Positions 1-8,869 of a stretch of 61,641 bases of DNA are shown here, piece by piece. The translations under genes and the position numbers were made by a program. Below the pieces are notes generated by a model. That model saw only the letters and a program-made list of their open reading frames with translations. It did no database searches and was not told the origin of the DNA. Within the stretch, counting starts at the first letter, position 1. Each line of letters starts with the position of its first letter. Source of the stretch: Syntrophaceae bacterium UBA6112 (GTDB taxonomy: Bacteria > Desulfobacterota > Syntrophia > Syntrophales > UBA5619); contig DIWG01000005.1 in assembly GCA_002423465.1 (NCBI GenBank), positions 1 to 61,641 of the forward strand. The letters are read 5' to 3'.

Positions 1-1149
1 ATGAATTTTGCACCCACGGATGAACAGAAGATGGTCCGGGAGATGGTCCGGAAATTTGCGGAAACGCAAATCAAACCGATTGCCGCGGAATTGGACCGCA
101 CGCACCGCCACCCCGAGGAGATCTGCCGGCAGTTGGGCGAGATGGGTCTCATGGGGGTCGCCGTACCGACGGAGTACGACGGCGCCGGAATGGACAACGT
201 GACCTATGTCATGGCCCTGATCGAGATCTCTAAGGCCTGCGCAAGCTGCGGCGTCATCACCTCGGTCAACAACAGCCTCTACGGCTACCCGGTGAAGGCC
301 TTCGGCACGGAGGAGCAGAAAAAGAAGTTCCTCGCCCCGGTGGCGGGCGGCAAGGTGGAAGGATGCTACGCGCTCACGGAATCCTCCGCCGGCTCCGACG
401 CGGCGGCCTTGAAATGCCGGGCGGAATTGAAGGGCGACCGGTACATCGTCAACGGCGTCAAGACCTTCATCACCAGCGGCAACATCGCCCGCTACTGCGT
501 GCTGGCGGCCACGACCGATCCGGCCCGCGGCTACCGGGCCATCATCAACCTGATCGTCGATCTGAAGAACACCCCGGGGTTCCGCGTCGGCAAGGTGGAG
601 GAGAAAATGGGACTCCTCGCCTCCGGGACGGCGGAACTCATCTTCGAGGATGCCGAGGTGCCGGCGGAAAACCTCCTCGGGAAACCCGGCCAGGGTTTCA
701 AACAGATGCTCTCCGGCCTCGACGCGGGGCGGATCGGCATCGGCGCCCAGGCCTGCGGGATCGGGCGGGCGGCCCTCGAGGACGCCGTCGAATACGCCAA
801 GGAGCGGGTCCAGTTCGGCAAGCCGATCGCCACCTTCCAGGCGATCCAGTTCAAACTGGCCGACATGGCCACCGAGCTTGACGCGGCGGAGCTGATGCTC
901 CTCCGGGCCGCGTGGCTGGAGGACAACGACCTCGACTTCGAGAAGGAGGCGGCGATGGCCAAGTACTACGCATCCGACGTCGCAATGCGGGCGGCGGTGG
1001 AAGGCGTCCAGATTTTCGGCGGCAACGGCTACATGAAGGAGTACCCTGCCGAGCGCCACATGCGGGACGCGAAGATCTGCCAGATCTATGAAGGGACGAA
1101 CGAGATCCAGCGGGTGGTCGTCGCCCGCAAGCTGATCGGCCTGCGGTAG
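1..1149 (+). CDS. Acyl-CoA dehydrogenase (short-chain/butyryl-CoA type)
   Basis: Flavoprotein that oxidises acyl-CoA to trans-2-enoyl-CoA and passes electrons to electron-transfer flavoprotein. At 382 aa it has the usual length of the short-chain family, and its N-terminus (MNFAPTDEQKMVREMVRKFA) matches the normal family start, so the gene appears complete although it begins at base 1. The flavin-binding stretch YALTESSAGSD lies near residues 123-133 and the catalytic-base motif YEGTNEIQ near 363-370, with Glu364 the expected base. A C-terminal R-K-L-IG ending is typical. It precedes acetoacetyl-CoA synthetase on the same strand, 102 bp apart, which suggests a role in butyrate or branched acyl-CoA turnover. 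The exact acyl chain preference cannot be read from sequence. Confidence 0.93.
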   Translation: MNFAPTDEQKMVREMVRKFAETQIKPIAAELDRTHRHPEEICRQLGEMGLMGVAVPTEYDGAGMDNVTYVMALIEISKACASCGVITSVNNSLYGYPVKAFGTEEQKKKFLAPVAGGKVEGCYALTESSAGSDAAALKCRAELKGDRYIVNGVKTFITSGNIARYCVLAATTDPARGYRAIINLIVDLKNTPGFRVGKVEEKMGLLASGTAELIFEDAEVPAENLLGKPGQGFKQMLSGLDAGRIGIGAQACGIGRAALEDAVEYAKERVQFGKPIATFQAIQFKLADMATELDAAELMLLRAAWLEDNDLDFEKEAAMAKYYASDVAMRAAVEGVQIFGGNGYMKEYPAERHMRDAKICQIYEGTNEIQRVVVARKLIGLR

Positions 1150-1251
1150 AAAATTAAATCAGTGGGAGAACCCGGAGCTTCGCCGAGGCTTAGGATCTTT
1201 TTCCGATACGCATCATCACTTCACGAAACGGAAGTAAAAGGAGGAAATTTG

Positions 1252-3207
1252 ATGGGGAAGCTGTTGTGGAAACCTTCAGAGGAACGCATCAAGAACAGCA
1301 ACATGTACCGCTTCATGTCATTCGTCAACCAGAGACACCAGCAGACCTTCACGGAATATGACGGTCTCTACGCCTGGTCGGTGAGCCATATCCCAGAATT
1401 CTGGGCCGCCGTCTGGGATTTCGTCGAGATCAAGGCCTCGCGCGGTTATGACCGGGTGATCGACAACGAACAAAAAATGCCCGGTGCGAAGTGGTTTCCC
1501 GGCGCCCGTCTGAATTTTGCGGAAAATCTGCTGCGCTTCCGGGATGATTCCGTGGCTCTCATCTTCAAGGGCGAGGATCATCCGTCGGTCAAGATGACCT
1601 ATGCCCAACTCTACGACGAAGTGGCGAGGCTGGCGAAGAGCCTGAAGGCCTGCGGCGTCGGCCCCGGCGATCGCGTAGCCGGTTTTCTGCCGAACATGCC
1701 GGAGGCCGTAACGGCGATGCTTGCCGCAACCAGCATTGGGGCGGTTTGGTCCTCCTGCTCCCCCGATTTCGGGATCAAGGGCGTTCTGGATCGTTTCGGG
1801 CAGATCAAGCCGAAGGTTCTCTTTGCGGCAAACGGCTATTTCTTCAAGGGGAAGAGCCTCGATTCCATCTCCCGTGTGGCGGAGATTCTCAAGGATCTTC
1901 CTTCGATCGAAAAGGTCGTCGTCGTCCCCTATACGGAAAGTGAACCCGACATCAGCGCCCTTCACAATGCCGTCCATTACAGATCCTTTCTGGCGCCGGA
2001 AAACGGTTTGGAGATCCGGTTCGAGCAGCTTCCCTTCGAACACCCGCTCTATATCATGTTCACCTCGGGGACAACCGGTCTGCCGAAGTGCATGGTTCAG
2101 AGCGCGGGCGGGATCCTGATCCATCACATGAAAGAGCTGATTCTTCATACGAACCTGACCCGCGAGGATACGATCTTCTACTTCACCACTTGCGGCTGGA
2201 TGATGTGGAACTGGCTCGTCAGTTCGCTGGCCGTGGGCGCGAAACTCCTCCTCTTCGACGGAAACCCCTTCCACCCGCATCCGGGCGCCCTTTGGCGCGC
2301 CGCCCAGGAGGAGGGGATCACCATTTTCGGAACCAGCGCAGGATACATTTCGGCGCTGATGAACGAGGGGGTTCGGCCGGGTGCGGAGTATGACCTTTCC
2401 GCCCTCAAAACCATTCTCTCGACCGGTTCTCCGCTCTCCGAGGATGGGTTCGAGTTCATCTACCGTGAGGTCAAGGCCGATCTTCAACTCGCCTCCATCT
2501 CCGGCGGTTCGGATATCAACGGTTGTTTCGCCCTGGGAAATCCGATGGGGGCGGTCTATTCCGGGGAACTCCAATGCCGGGGTCTCGGAATGAAGGTCGA
2601 AGCCTTCGACGAGAACGGCAAACCGGTGCTCAACCAGCAGGGCGAGCTTGTCTGCACGGCGCCTTCTCCCTCCATGCCGATCTACTTCTGGGATGATCCC
2701 GGACACAAGAAATACCGGGCCGCCTATTTCGATGTCTATCCGAATATCTGGCGGCATGGGGACTACATCCTGATCAACGAACGGGGCGGCGTCGTCATCT
2801 ACGGCCGGTCGGACGCTACGCTGAATCCCGGCGGCGTCCGCATCGGAACGGCGGAGATCTACCGTCAGGTCGAGAACATCGAGGGGATTGCCGACAGCAT
2901 CGTTGTGGGACAGAACTGGAAGAACGGCGTGCGTGTCATTCTGTTTGTGAAGATGGCGCCGGGGAAAGAACTGACCGATGAGATTCGGGACCGGATCCGC
3001 AAGACGATCCGTGTGAATGCATCGCCGCGCCATGTCCCGGCCAAGATCATCGCCGTACCGGACATCCCATATACCTTGAACATGAAGAAGGTCGAGCTTT
3101 CGGTCAAGAAGGTGATCGAGGGGCAGGCCGTGCAGAACAAGGACGCCCTGAAGAATCCGGAGGCCCTGGACCACTATGCGGGCATCAAAGAACTTCTGGA
3201 GGATTGA
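1252..3207 (+). CDS. Acetoacetyl-CoA synthetase
   Basis: ATP-dependent acyl-adenylate-forming ligase that activates acetoacetate to acetoacetyl-CoA, feeding ketone bodies into thiolysis or anabolism. The protein is 651 aa, the family length. The AMP-binding signature TSGTTGLPK lies at residues 271-279, and the C-terminal lysine region (NMKK near 610-613) is where the catalytic Lys of the family sits. The start at 1252 is chosen because AGGAGG lies about 8 bases upstream and the product MGKLLWKPSEE matches the family start; an in-frame ATG at 1162 has no support. The long N-terminal segment before the AMP-binding core separates it from acetyl-CoA synthetase. An acetyl-CoA or propionyl-CoA synthetase is the less likely alternative. 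Confidence 0.92.
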   Translation: MGKLLWKPSEERIKNSNMYRFMSFVNQRHQQTFTEYDGLYAWSVSHIPEFWAAVWDFVEIKASRGYDRVIDNEQKMPGAKWFPGARLNFAENLLRFRDDSVALIFKGEDHPSVKMTYAQLYDEVARLAKSLKACGVGPGDRVAGFLPNMPEAVTAMLAATSIGAVWSSCSPDFGIKGVLDRFGQIKPKVLFAANGYFFKGKSLDSISRVAEILKDLPSIEKVVVVPYTESEPDISALHNAVHYRSFLAPENGLEIRFEQLPFEHPLYIMFTSGTTGLPKCMVQSAGGILIHHMKELILHTNLTREDTIFYFTTCGWMMWNWLVSSLAVGAKLLLFDGNPFHPHPGALWRAAQEEGITIFGTSAGYISALMNEGVRPGAEYDLSALKTILSTGSPLSEDGFEFIYREVKADLQLASISGGSDINGCFALGNPMGAVYSGELQCRGLGMKVEAFDENGKPVLNQQGELVCTAPSPSMPIYFWDDPGHKKYRAAYFDVYPNIWRHGDYILINERGGVVIYGRSDATLNPGGVRIGTAEIYRQVENIEGIADSIVVGQNWKNGVRVILFVKMAPGKELTDEIRDRIRKTIRVNASPRHVPAKIIAVPDIPYTLNMKKVELSVKKVIEGQAVQNKDALKNPEALDHYAGIKELLED

Positions 3208-3223
3208 AGACTTGAACGAACGT

Positions 3224-3248
3224 CAGGGGCGGCGTCAAGCCGCCCCTG
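3224..3248. terminator. Bidirectional hairpin between convergent genes
   Basis: Perfect 10-bp inverted repeat CAGGGGCGGC / GCCGCCCCTG with a 5-base loop, sitting 17 bp after the acetoacetyl-CoA synthetase stop and 24 bp from the end of the convergent zinc-ribbon gene. There is no long T-run, so intrinsic termination strength is uncertain. Confidence 0.6.
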
Positions 3249-3271
3249 ATCATTTGGGAAGGACATGGAGG

Positions 3272-3472
3272 TTATTTCAGCAGGACGCGGAGATTGTCCC
3301 GTTCGGTCACCATCTTGTCGCCCACGGAGGTCCCGCAGAAGGTGCAGGTGTAGTCGTATTTGTCCCCATTCGAAAGAACGAGGAGAAGGCGCTTTCGCAC
3401 CGGAACCGCCCGCCGGCATTTGGGGCAGAAAAGCTCCGTGGCGTCAAAATCCTTGTACTGTTCCCGTTTCAT
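3272..3472 (-). CDS. Small zinc-ribbon protein
   Basis: A 66-aa cytoplasmic protein with two CxxC pairs (Cys16/Cys19 in CPKC and Cys43/Cys46 in CTFC), the layout of a single zinc ribbon. The start codon overlaps the stop of the upstream NAD synthetase gene by 4 bp (ATGA), so the two are probably translationally coupled. The function is unknown; small zinc ribbons of this kind are often annotated only as cytoplasmic protein. No enzyme motif is seen. The overlap and normal composition make it likely to be a real gene despite its size. Confidence 0.8.
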   Translation of the reverse strand: MKREQYKDFDATELFCPKCRRAVPVRKRLLLVLSNGDKYDYTCTFCGTSVGDKMVTERDNLRVLLK

Positions 3473-5541
3473 TTCTCATCCTTTTCCGGAATTCTTTTTG
3501 CATCTACCAGCCAGACGGCGGCCTCGCTGTCGCTCGGCGCTCGATAATCGCCCCGCGGTGAAAGGGAGCCGCCCGAACCGACCTTGGGGCTGTTGGGGAC
3601 GCAGGAGCGCTTGAACTGGCTCATCTGGAAGAAGCGGTAGAGATAAACCTCCAGCCAGCGGCGGATTTCGCCGATCGTGTAAGCGTTTCGCTTTGTCTCG
3701 GGGACGTCGGGCCAGTTTCCCCGCGCCTTGTCCCGCCACGAGCAATAGGCCATAAAGGCGATCTTGGTCGGCAGGTAGCCGAAGCGGATCGTATAAAAAA
3801 TGTTGAAATCCTGAAGCTCGTAAGGGCCGACGATCGCTTCCGTCCGTTGGGAGGGCTGGGAGTCCGGTTCGCCGGGAATCAGTTCGGGGCTGATTTCGGT
3901 CGCCAGGATGTCGAGCAGGATCGCGGAGGCGTCCGGGGAGATTTGCCCGGTTCGCGCGACCCAGCGAATCAGATGCTGAATCAGGGTTTTGGGGACGCTC
4001 GCGTTCACATTGTAGTGGGACATGTGGTCGCCGACGCCGTAGGTGCACCAGCCGAGGGCAAGTTCGCTCAAGTCGCCCGTGCCGATCACGATGGCGTCTC
4101 TCAGGTTGGCGATGCGAAAGAGGTGCGAGGTCCGCTCCCCGGCCTGGATATTTTCAAAAGTGATGTCATAAACGGTTTTCCCTTCCGCGAAGGGGTGGCC
4201 GATATCCTTGAGCATCTGCTTGCAGCTCGGGCGGATGTCGATCTCGTTGGCCTCCACGCCCAGCGCCTTCATCAAGGAGAGGGCGTTGCGATGGGTCTTG
4301 TCGGACGTTGCGAATCCCGGCATCGTATAGGCCAGGACATTGGACCGGGGAAGTTTCAGTCGATCCATCGTCCGGGCGGCGACGATCAGGGCGTGCGTGG
4401 AGTCGAGCCCGCCGGAGACGCCGATCACGACCTTTTCGATTTTTGAGGATTTCAGCCGCTGAGCGAGCCCTTGAACCTGGATATTGTAGGCCTCATAGCA
4501 GCGTTGATCCCGTTTGGAGGGATCCGTCGGGATATAGGGAAATCGGGCAAATTCGCGGTCGAGGAGAAGGCGGCCCTCGATGGGGTCCGGATTGATCTCG
4601 ACCCGGCGGAACTTCAGGAGCGCTTCGCGGTGGGTAAAGGCATTCCGGCCGAAGGTTGTCTGGCGCATCCGGTCCTGGGCGAGACGGTCCAGGTCGAGAT
4701 CGGCGAGGATCAGCCGGGAGCCTTCCGAAAACCGCTCCGACTCCGCGAGCAGATTGCCGTTTTCGCAGATCATGGCGTGGCCGTCCCAGGCGATGTCCGT
4801 CGTCGATTCACCGGGCCCAGCGGCGGCGTACAGATAGGCGGCGATGCAGCGGGCGGACTGGTTGGCGGTGAGGCTCTGCCGGTATTCCGCCTTCCCGATC
4901 GTTACATTGGAGGCGGAGAGATTTCCGATGACGGTCGCCCCGGCCATGGCGGCAAAGCATGAGGGCGGGATGGGGACCCAAACGTCCTCGCACATCTCCA
5001 GAAAAAAGCGGAAGTTGCGGATGCTGACGACGTCGAACAGCAGATCAGCGCCGAAGGGAATGTTCTCCTGGCCGCAGAGATGGACGGATTTCGATAGCAC
5101 CTCTTCCGCGGGGCTGAATTGGCGGCCCTCGTAGAACTCCCGGTAATTGGGGAGGTAGGATTTGACGGCGATTCCGGCGATCCGGCCCCGGTGGAGAACA
5201 ATCCCGCAGTTGAACAGCCGGGAGTCGAACCGCAACGGGGCGCCGACGACAAGGATCAGGTTGAGAAATTCCGTCTCCTTTGCGATCCGCTCGATCGCGC
5301 CGACAACCCCCTGGAGCAGGGCTTCCTGTTGAAAGAGATCATCGTTGGAATAGGCCGAAAGCCCCAGTTCCGGGAAAAGGGCAAATACGGCCTTCTTCTC
5401 CGCGGCTTCGCGGACGAGGCGAATGGTCTCTTCCGCATTGAATCCGGTATCGGCCACCTTGACTTCCGGGGTGCAGACGGCAACCCGGATAAATCCATGG
5501 CGGTACAGATTGAAAAAATTGCCGCTCGCTTCGTTTCCCAT
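3469..5541 (-). CDS. nadE: Glutamine-dependent NAD+ synthetase
   Basis: Final step of NAD biosynthesis: amidation of deamido-NAD using ammonia released from glutamine. The 690-aa protein has two domains. An N-terminal nitrilase-like glutaminase carries the expected triad Glu58 (in FPELG), Lys127 and Cys184 (in CEDVW). A C-terminal synthetase domain carries the ATP pyrophosphatase loop SGGLDS at residues 376-381. All key residues are present. The gene lies between folE2 upstream and a 4-bp-overlapping zinc-ribbon gene downstream. A MITE-like element sits only 18 bp from its start codon, so its promoter and leader have probably been rearranged. Probable ribosome binding site TAGGG lies about 7 bases before the ATG. 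Confidence 0.95.
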   Translation of the reverse strand: MGNEASGNFFNLYRHGFIRVAVCTPEVKVADTGFNAEETIRLVREAAEKKAVFALFPELGLSAYSNDDLFQQEALLQGVVGAIERIAKETEFLNLILVVGAPLRFDSRLFNCGIVLHRGRIAGIAVKSYLPNYREFYEGRQFSPAEEVLSKSVHLCGQENIPFGADLLFDVVSIRNFRFFLEMCEDVWVPIPPSCFAAMAGATVIGNLSASNVTIGKAEYRQSLTANQSARCIAAYLYAAAGPGESTTDIAWDGHAMICENGNLLAESERFSEGSRLILADLDLDRLAQDRMRQTTFGRNAFTHREALLKFRRVEINPDPIEGRLLLDREFARFPYIPTDPSKRDQRCYEAYNIQVQGLAQRLKSSKIEKVVIGVSGGLDSTHALIVAARTMDRLKLPRSNVLAYTMPGFATSDKTHRNALSLMKALGVEANEIDIRPSCKQMLKDIGHPFAEGKTVYDITFENIQAGERTSHLFRIANLRDAIVIGTGDLSELALGWCTYGVGDHMSHYNVNASVPKTLIQHLIRWVARTGQISPDASAILLDILATEISPELIPGEPDSQPSQRTEAIVGPYELQDFNIFYTIRFGYLPTKIAFMAYCSWRDKARGNWPDVPETKRNAYTIGEIRRWLEVYLYRFFQMSQFKRSCVPNSPKVGSGGSLSPRGDYRAPSDSEAAVWLVDAKRIPEKDEK

Positions 5542-5558
5542 CGCGATTCCCTATTCCT

Positions 5559-5699
5559 TCTCCGAGACCTTTGAAAAACACCCCTGCTTTGTCATTCCCG
5601 CGGAAGCAGGAATCCGGAAGGTCTTAAAAGGACTGGATTCCTGATTTCGCAGGAATGACGATTTACCGAATTTCGGGAGAAATTCAAAGGTCTCTCTCC
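5559..5699. mobile_element. MITE-like element, copy 1, with target duplication
   Basis: Perfect 12-bp terminal inverted repeats GAGACCTTTGAA (5564-5575) and TTCAAAGGTCTC (5683-5694) enclose an internal palindrome based on GTCATTCCCGC / GCAGGAATGAC. The element (5564-5694, 131 bp) is flanked by an identical 5-bp TCTCC on both sides (5559-5563 and 5695-5699), which looks like a target-site duplication. It has no coding capacity, so it would need a transposase supplied in trans. It lies between folE2 and nadE, and its right end supplies the folE2 stop codon. Copy 2 is at 10195-10316. Confidence 0.8.
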
Positions 5700-6454
5700 A
5701 CGCAGGCGTATGCGCTGTGGTTGTGGATGCTTTCAAAATTCTCCGCCTCCACCTTGTACCAGGTGAAGTTGGGCTCCCCATCGAGCCGCCCCGCAACATT
5801 CCGGACAACATCTTCGACGAACATCGGGTTGTCGTAAGCCCGCTCCGTGACGTATTTTTCATCGACGCGCTTCAACAGCGAATAGACTTCCCCGCTGGCC
5901 GATTCTTCGATCATTCGGATCACGTCTTCAATCCAGAAGAACTTGCGGAACCGGACCATGACGGTGACGATGCTTCGCTGGTTGTGGGCGCCGGCCCGGC
6001 TGATCTCCCGGGAACAGGGGCAGACGGTCGTGACCGGGACCTCCATCCCCACGATGAAATCCATCCCTTTGCCGTCGCTCGTCCCCAGAAACCGGCAGCG
6101 GTATTCCATCAGGCTTTTCGCACCCGACTTGGGCGCCGCCTTCTCGATGAAGTAGGGGAATTCGATTTCGATATGCGCCGATTCCGCGTGCAGTTTTGCA
6201 CGGATCTTTTCCAGGATGCCGTGAAAGGTCCGGATGTTCACCTGCTCCCGGATTTCGTTCAGGACCTCGACGAAACGGCTCATATGCGTTCCCTTGAAGC
6301 GGCGGAGAAGGTTGACGTACATGTTGATCGTGGCGTTGACCGGCTGCGTCCCGTGGGCGCGATCCAGCACGATGATGGGGTATTTGAGCCCCTTGACGCC
6401 GACCCGCTGGATATCGATATTCCGTTCGTCTTTCAGGTTCTGGATGTCGATCAT
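5684..6454 (-). CDS. folE2: GTP cyclohydrolase IB (FolE2)
   Basis: Converts GTP to 7,8-dihydroneopterin triphosphate, the entry step for folate and for queuosine. The 256-aa product (MIDIQNLKDERNIDIQRV...) has the COG1469 features HMSRF near residues 57-61 and the VCPCSRE metal-ligand region. The start at 6454 is chosen because it overlaps the queD stop as ATGA and gives the family N-terminus; longer in-frame starts run into queD. The stop codon and the last residues (E-R-D-L) are encoded by the terminal inverted repeat of the adjacent MITE, so the native C-terminus may have been altered. It acts in the same pathway as queD directly upstream. Confidence 0.93.
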   Translation of the reverse strand: MIDIQNLKDERNIDIQRVGVKGLKYPIIVLDRAHGTQPVNATINMYVNLLRRFKGTHMSRFVEVLNEIREQVNIRTFHGILEKIRAKLHAESAHIEIEFPYFIEKAAPKSGAKSLMEYRCRFLGTSDGKGMDFIVGMEVPVTTVCPCSREISRAGAHNQRSIVTVMVRFRKFFWIEDVIRMIEESASGEVYSLLKRVDEKYVTERAYDNPMFVEDVVRNVAGRLDGEPNFTWYKVEAENFESIHNHSAYACVERDL

Positions 6455-6819
6455 AGGCTGTAGGAGACCCGGGCGTTCTCCGATTCCCAGACGGTCACGC
6501 GGGTCAAGGAGGCCTTCGCCTGACCCGCCTTTTCGCCGATCCGCTCGTAGAGGAAACGCGCGATCCGTTCGGAAGAGGGATTCACGCCCTCGAAGCATTC
6601 GAGTTCGTTCAGATATTTGTGGTCGAGCCCTTCGAGAACTTCGTCCGTCCAGCGCTTCAGGAGGCGGAAATCGATCAGGAGACCATCTTCGTCAAGCGCA
6701 TCGGCGGCGGCCGAAACTTCGACGATGAAGTTGTGTCCGTGAAGCTCTTCGCACTTGCCGCCGATCTCCTTCAGTAGATGGGCGGCGGAAAAGGATTTCC
6801 GGATGGTGACTTCGTACAT
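6451..6819 (-). CDS. queD: 6-carboxy-tetrahydropterin synthase (QueD family, COG0720)
   Basis: Tunnel-fold enzyme converting dihydroneopterin triphosphate to 6-carboxy-5,6,7,8-tetrahydropterin for 7-deazaguanine (preQ0/queuosine) synthesis. The 122-aa protein contains the zinc ligands His14, His27 and His29 and the catalytic Cys23 in CEELHGH. The residue after the Cys is Glu24, three before the HGH histidine, so both the Cys of QueD and a Glu placed as in PTPS-III enzymes are present; dual queuosine/folate function is possible but unproven. The start at 6819 follows an AGGGAGG-like site. It overlaps folE2 by 4 bp, so the first two pterin steps are coupled. Confidence 0.93.
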   Translation of the reverse strand: MYEVTIRKSFSAAHLLKEIGGKCEELHGHNFIVEVSAAADALDEDGLLIDFRLLKRWTDEVLEGLDHKYLNELECFEGVNPSSERIARFLYERIGEKAGQAKASLTRVTVWESENARVSYSL

Positions 6820-6847
6820 GTTTGGTTTCCTCCCTTTTTCGGATGGC

Positions 6848-6853
6848 ACTATA
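6848..6853 (-). promoter_or_regulatory. Candidate extended -10 box for the queD-folE2 operon
   Basis: On the minus strand TGATATAGT (extended -10, TATAGT at 6853-6848) lies about 28 bp before the queD start codon in an otherwise empty 181-bp gap after the antiporter gene. No good -35 hexamer is seen, consistent with an extended -10 promoter but weak evidence on its own. Confidence 0.35.
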
Positions 6854-7000
6854 TCACAAACGGTATTCGAGGATAAGCGGGAAATTGTGCCGACGCCTTG
6901 AAAGAGGTGAATAGGCGCCATCCGGCACGGGCTGGGCCGTCGCCGGGATAGGGGATCATCCTCCCGCCGTGATTCGGGTGGCCGGTGCTGGACGGCCCGT

Positions 7001-8869
7001 TCATTTCGGAGTCGGCGCATCGACCCCGCGGTGGTTGTCCCACGCATGGTCGTTGAGCGAGGGGTTGGCCGTCCGGTCATTGGCCAGCAACTCCTCCTGA
7101 ATTTGGATCTGCTCGCGGACATTGAAGATATAGGCGCTCTTGTCGTGCCGGTGTGGCGCCAGTTTCTGCATGGCTTTTTCGTCATAACGGATGAAATTCT
7201 GTCCCGCCCGCAAGGCGCTGTAGCGGCGGTGGCCGAGCCGGGCCAGGACGTCCACCCCTACGCGCACGGACGTATCCAGGGTCTCGCGGTAAATGTCGTT
7301 GACGCCCATGTCCATGAAATGGAAGGCGTCCTGACGGTTTGCGGCCCGCACCATGAGCTTGAGTTTGGGAAAATGTTTTCGGACCTTCTCGACAAGATCG
7401 TGGTTGACGGTCGGCAATCCGATGGCGGCAACCAGCAGCTTTGCCTGATCGGCCCCGGCGGACTTGAGGATGTCGATCCGGGTGGCGTCCCCATAGAATG
7501 CCTTGAAACCCATCCGCCGGAGAAGATCGACGCGGTCGGAGTCGTTGTCAAGGATCGTCGATTCCACGCCGCTCGCCCTGAGAAAGCGGCCGAGGGTGCT
7601 GCCGAAGGGACCGAATCCGGCGATAATGACCGGGTGGCGCAGGTCGATCTCGTCCACCTCCTTGTCCGCTTTTTCGGGAACGCCGAAGCGGGGAAGAATC
7701 AGCCGGTCGTTGATCAACAAAAGCAAGGGGGTTGCGGTCATGCTCAGGGCGGTGACGCCCATCAGCGTATCCGTCCAGTCCGCGGAGAGAATCCGGAGCT
7801 GGCTCATGAAGGAAAAAAGGACAAAGGCGAATTCACCGACCTGGGCCAAACCCAGAGAGAATAAGAGATTTTGATCCAAGCCAAGCCGCGCCAGCCTCCC
7901 CGTGAGGAACAGGACAAGGAATTTGACCGTGACGACGCCGAACACCAGCAGGATCATAAAAAGCGGTTTTTGGAGGATCAAACCGAAGTTGATCGAGGCG
8001 CCCACGGAGATGAAAAAAAGCCCGAGGAGAATTCCCTTGAAGGGTTCGATATCGCATTCCAACTCGTGTCGGTACTCACTGTTGGCCAGAACGATGCCGG
8101 CCAGGAAGGTGCCCAAAGCGGGGCTGAGTCCCACCAGTTCCATGAGGTATGCCGCGGCCATTACGATGAAAAGCGCGGAAGCCGTGAACAGCTCGCGCAG
8201 ATGAATCCGGGCGATGAATCTGAGGAAAGGGACGATCAAGAAGCGGCCGCAAAGGATAACCGCGGCGACGGCGCCCAGCAAAGCGAGGGTCTGGGCCCAG
8301 CCCGGCAACCGGGCCAGGAAAGTGGAGGGTTCGCCGGCGGCTTGGAAAGACTGGAGGGCCAGCAGGGGCAGAGCGGCCAGGATGGGAATCACCGCAATAT
8401 CCTGATACAACAGGACGGCAAAGGCGGATCTGCCGGATTGGGTCTGGTCGAGCCCCTTTTCGCGCAGGGTTTGCAGGACGATCGCCGTGGAAGACATGGA
8501 AAGGGCAAGCCCGATTGCCAGTGAAGCCTGCCAGGGAAAGCCGCCGAGCATAAAGGCGCCCATCAGCAGAAGTGTCGTCAGTCCAAACTGCGTGGTTCCG
8601 GATCCGAGAATCAGGCGACGCATCCGCCAGAACTGGGCGGGCTCCAGCTCCAGTCCGATCAAAAAGAGCATCATGACCACGCCGAATTCGGCGAAATGGA
8701 TGACATCCCGGCCTTCTCCACCGACCAGACCCAGGACAAAAGGGCCGATGGTGATGCCGGCCAAAAGATACCCCAGGACCGATCCCATGCCCAGACGTTT
8801 GGCGACGGGAACGAAAAGAATCGCCGCGGCCAGGTAGATGAGTGCGTCCTGCAAAAATCCGTGGTTCAT
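7001..8869 (-). CDS. Kef-type K+/H+ antiporter with RCK domain
   Basis: Inner-membrane monovalent cation:proton antiporter of the CPA2 family. The 622-aa protein has about 12 hydrophobic segments in residues 1-390, including the family motif YQDIAVIP (155-162), followed by a cytosolic RCK/TrkA-N Rossmann domain with nucleotide motif GFGPFG (418-423). In KefB/KefC this domain binds NADH/glutathione and gates potassium efflux on electrophile stress. The start codon overlaps the stop of the upstream KefF/KefG-like gene by 4 bp, so the two form the expected transporter/ancillary pair. Ion specificity (K+ versus Na+) cannot be told from sequence. Confidence 0.9.
   Translation of the reverse strand: MNHGFLQDALIYLAAAILFVPVAKRLGMGSVLGYLLAGITIGPFVLGLVGGEGRDVIHFAEFGVVMMLFLIGLELEPAQFWRMRRLILGSGTTQFGLTTLLLMGAFMLGGFPWQASLAIGLALSMSSTAIVLQTLREKGLDQTQSGRSAFAVLLYQDIAVIPILAALPLLALQSFQAAGEPSTFLARLPGWAQTLALLGAVAAVILCGRFLIVPFLRFIARIHLRELFTASALFIVMAAAYLMELVGLSPALGTFLAGIVLANSEYRHELECDIEPFKGILLGLFFISVGASINFGLILQKPLFMILLVFGVVTVKFLVLFLTGRLARLGLDQNLLFSLGLAQVGEFAFVLFSFMSQLRILSADWTDTLMGVTALSMTATPLLLLINDRLILPRFGVPEKADKEVDEIDLRHPVIIAGFGPFGSTLGRFLRASGVESTILDNDSDRVDLLRRMGFKAFYGDATRIDILKSAGADQAKLLVAAIGLPTVNHDLVEKVRKHFPKLKLMVRAANRQDAFHFMDMGVNDIYRETLDTSVRVGVDVLARLGHRRYSALRAGQNFIRYDEKAMQKLAPHRHDKSAYIFNVREQIQIQEELLANDRTANPSLNDHAWDNHRGVDAPTPK

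Noticed and set aside
1318..3174. A 618-codon minus-strand frame opposite acetoacetyl-CoA synthetase
   Set aside because: Antisense shadow of a gene with all family motifs.
5559..5699. CRISPR-like repeats
   Set aside because: The palindromic repeats here and at 10.2 kb are single dispersed elements with terminal inverted repeats, not regularly spaced; no cas genes occur in the window.
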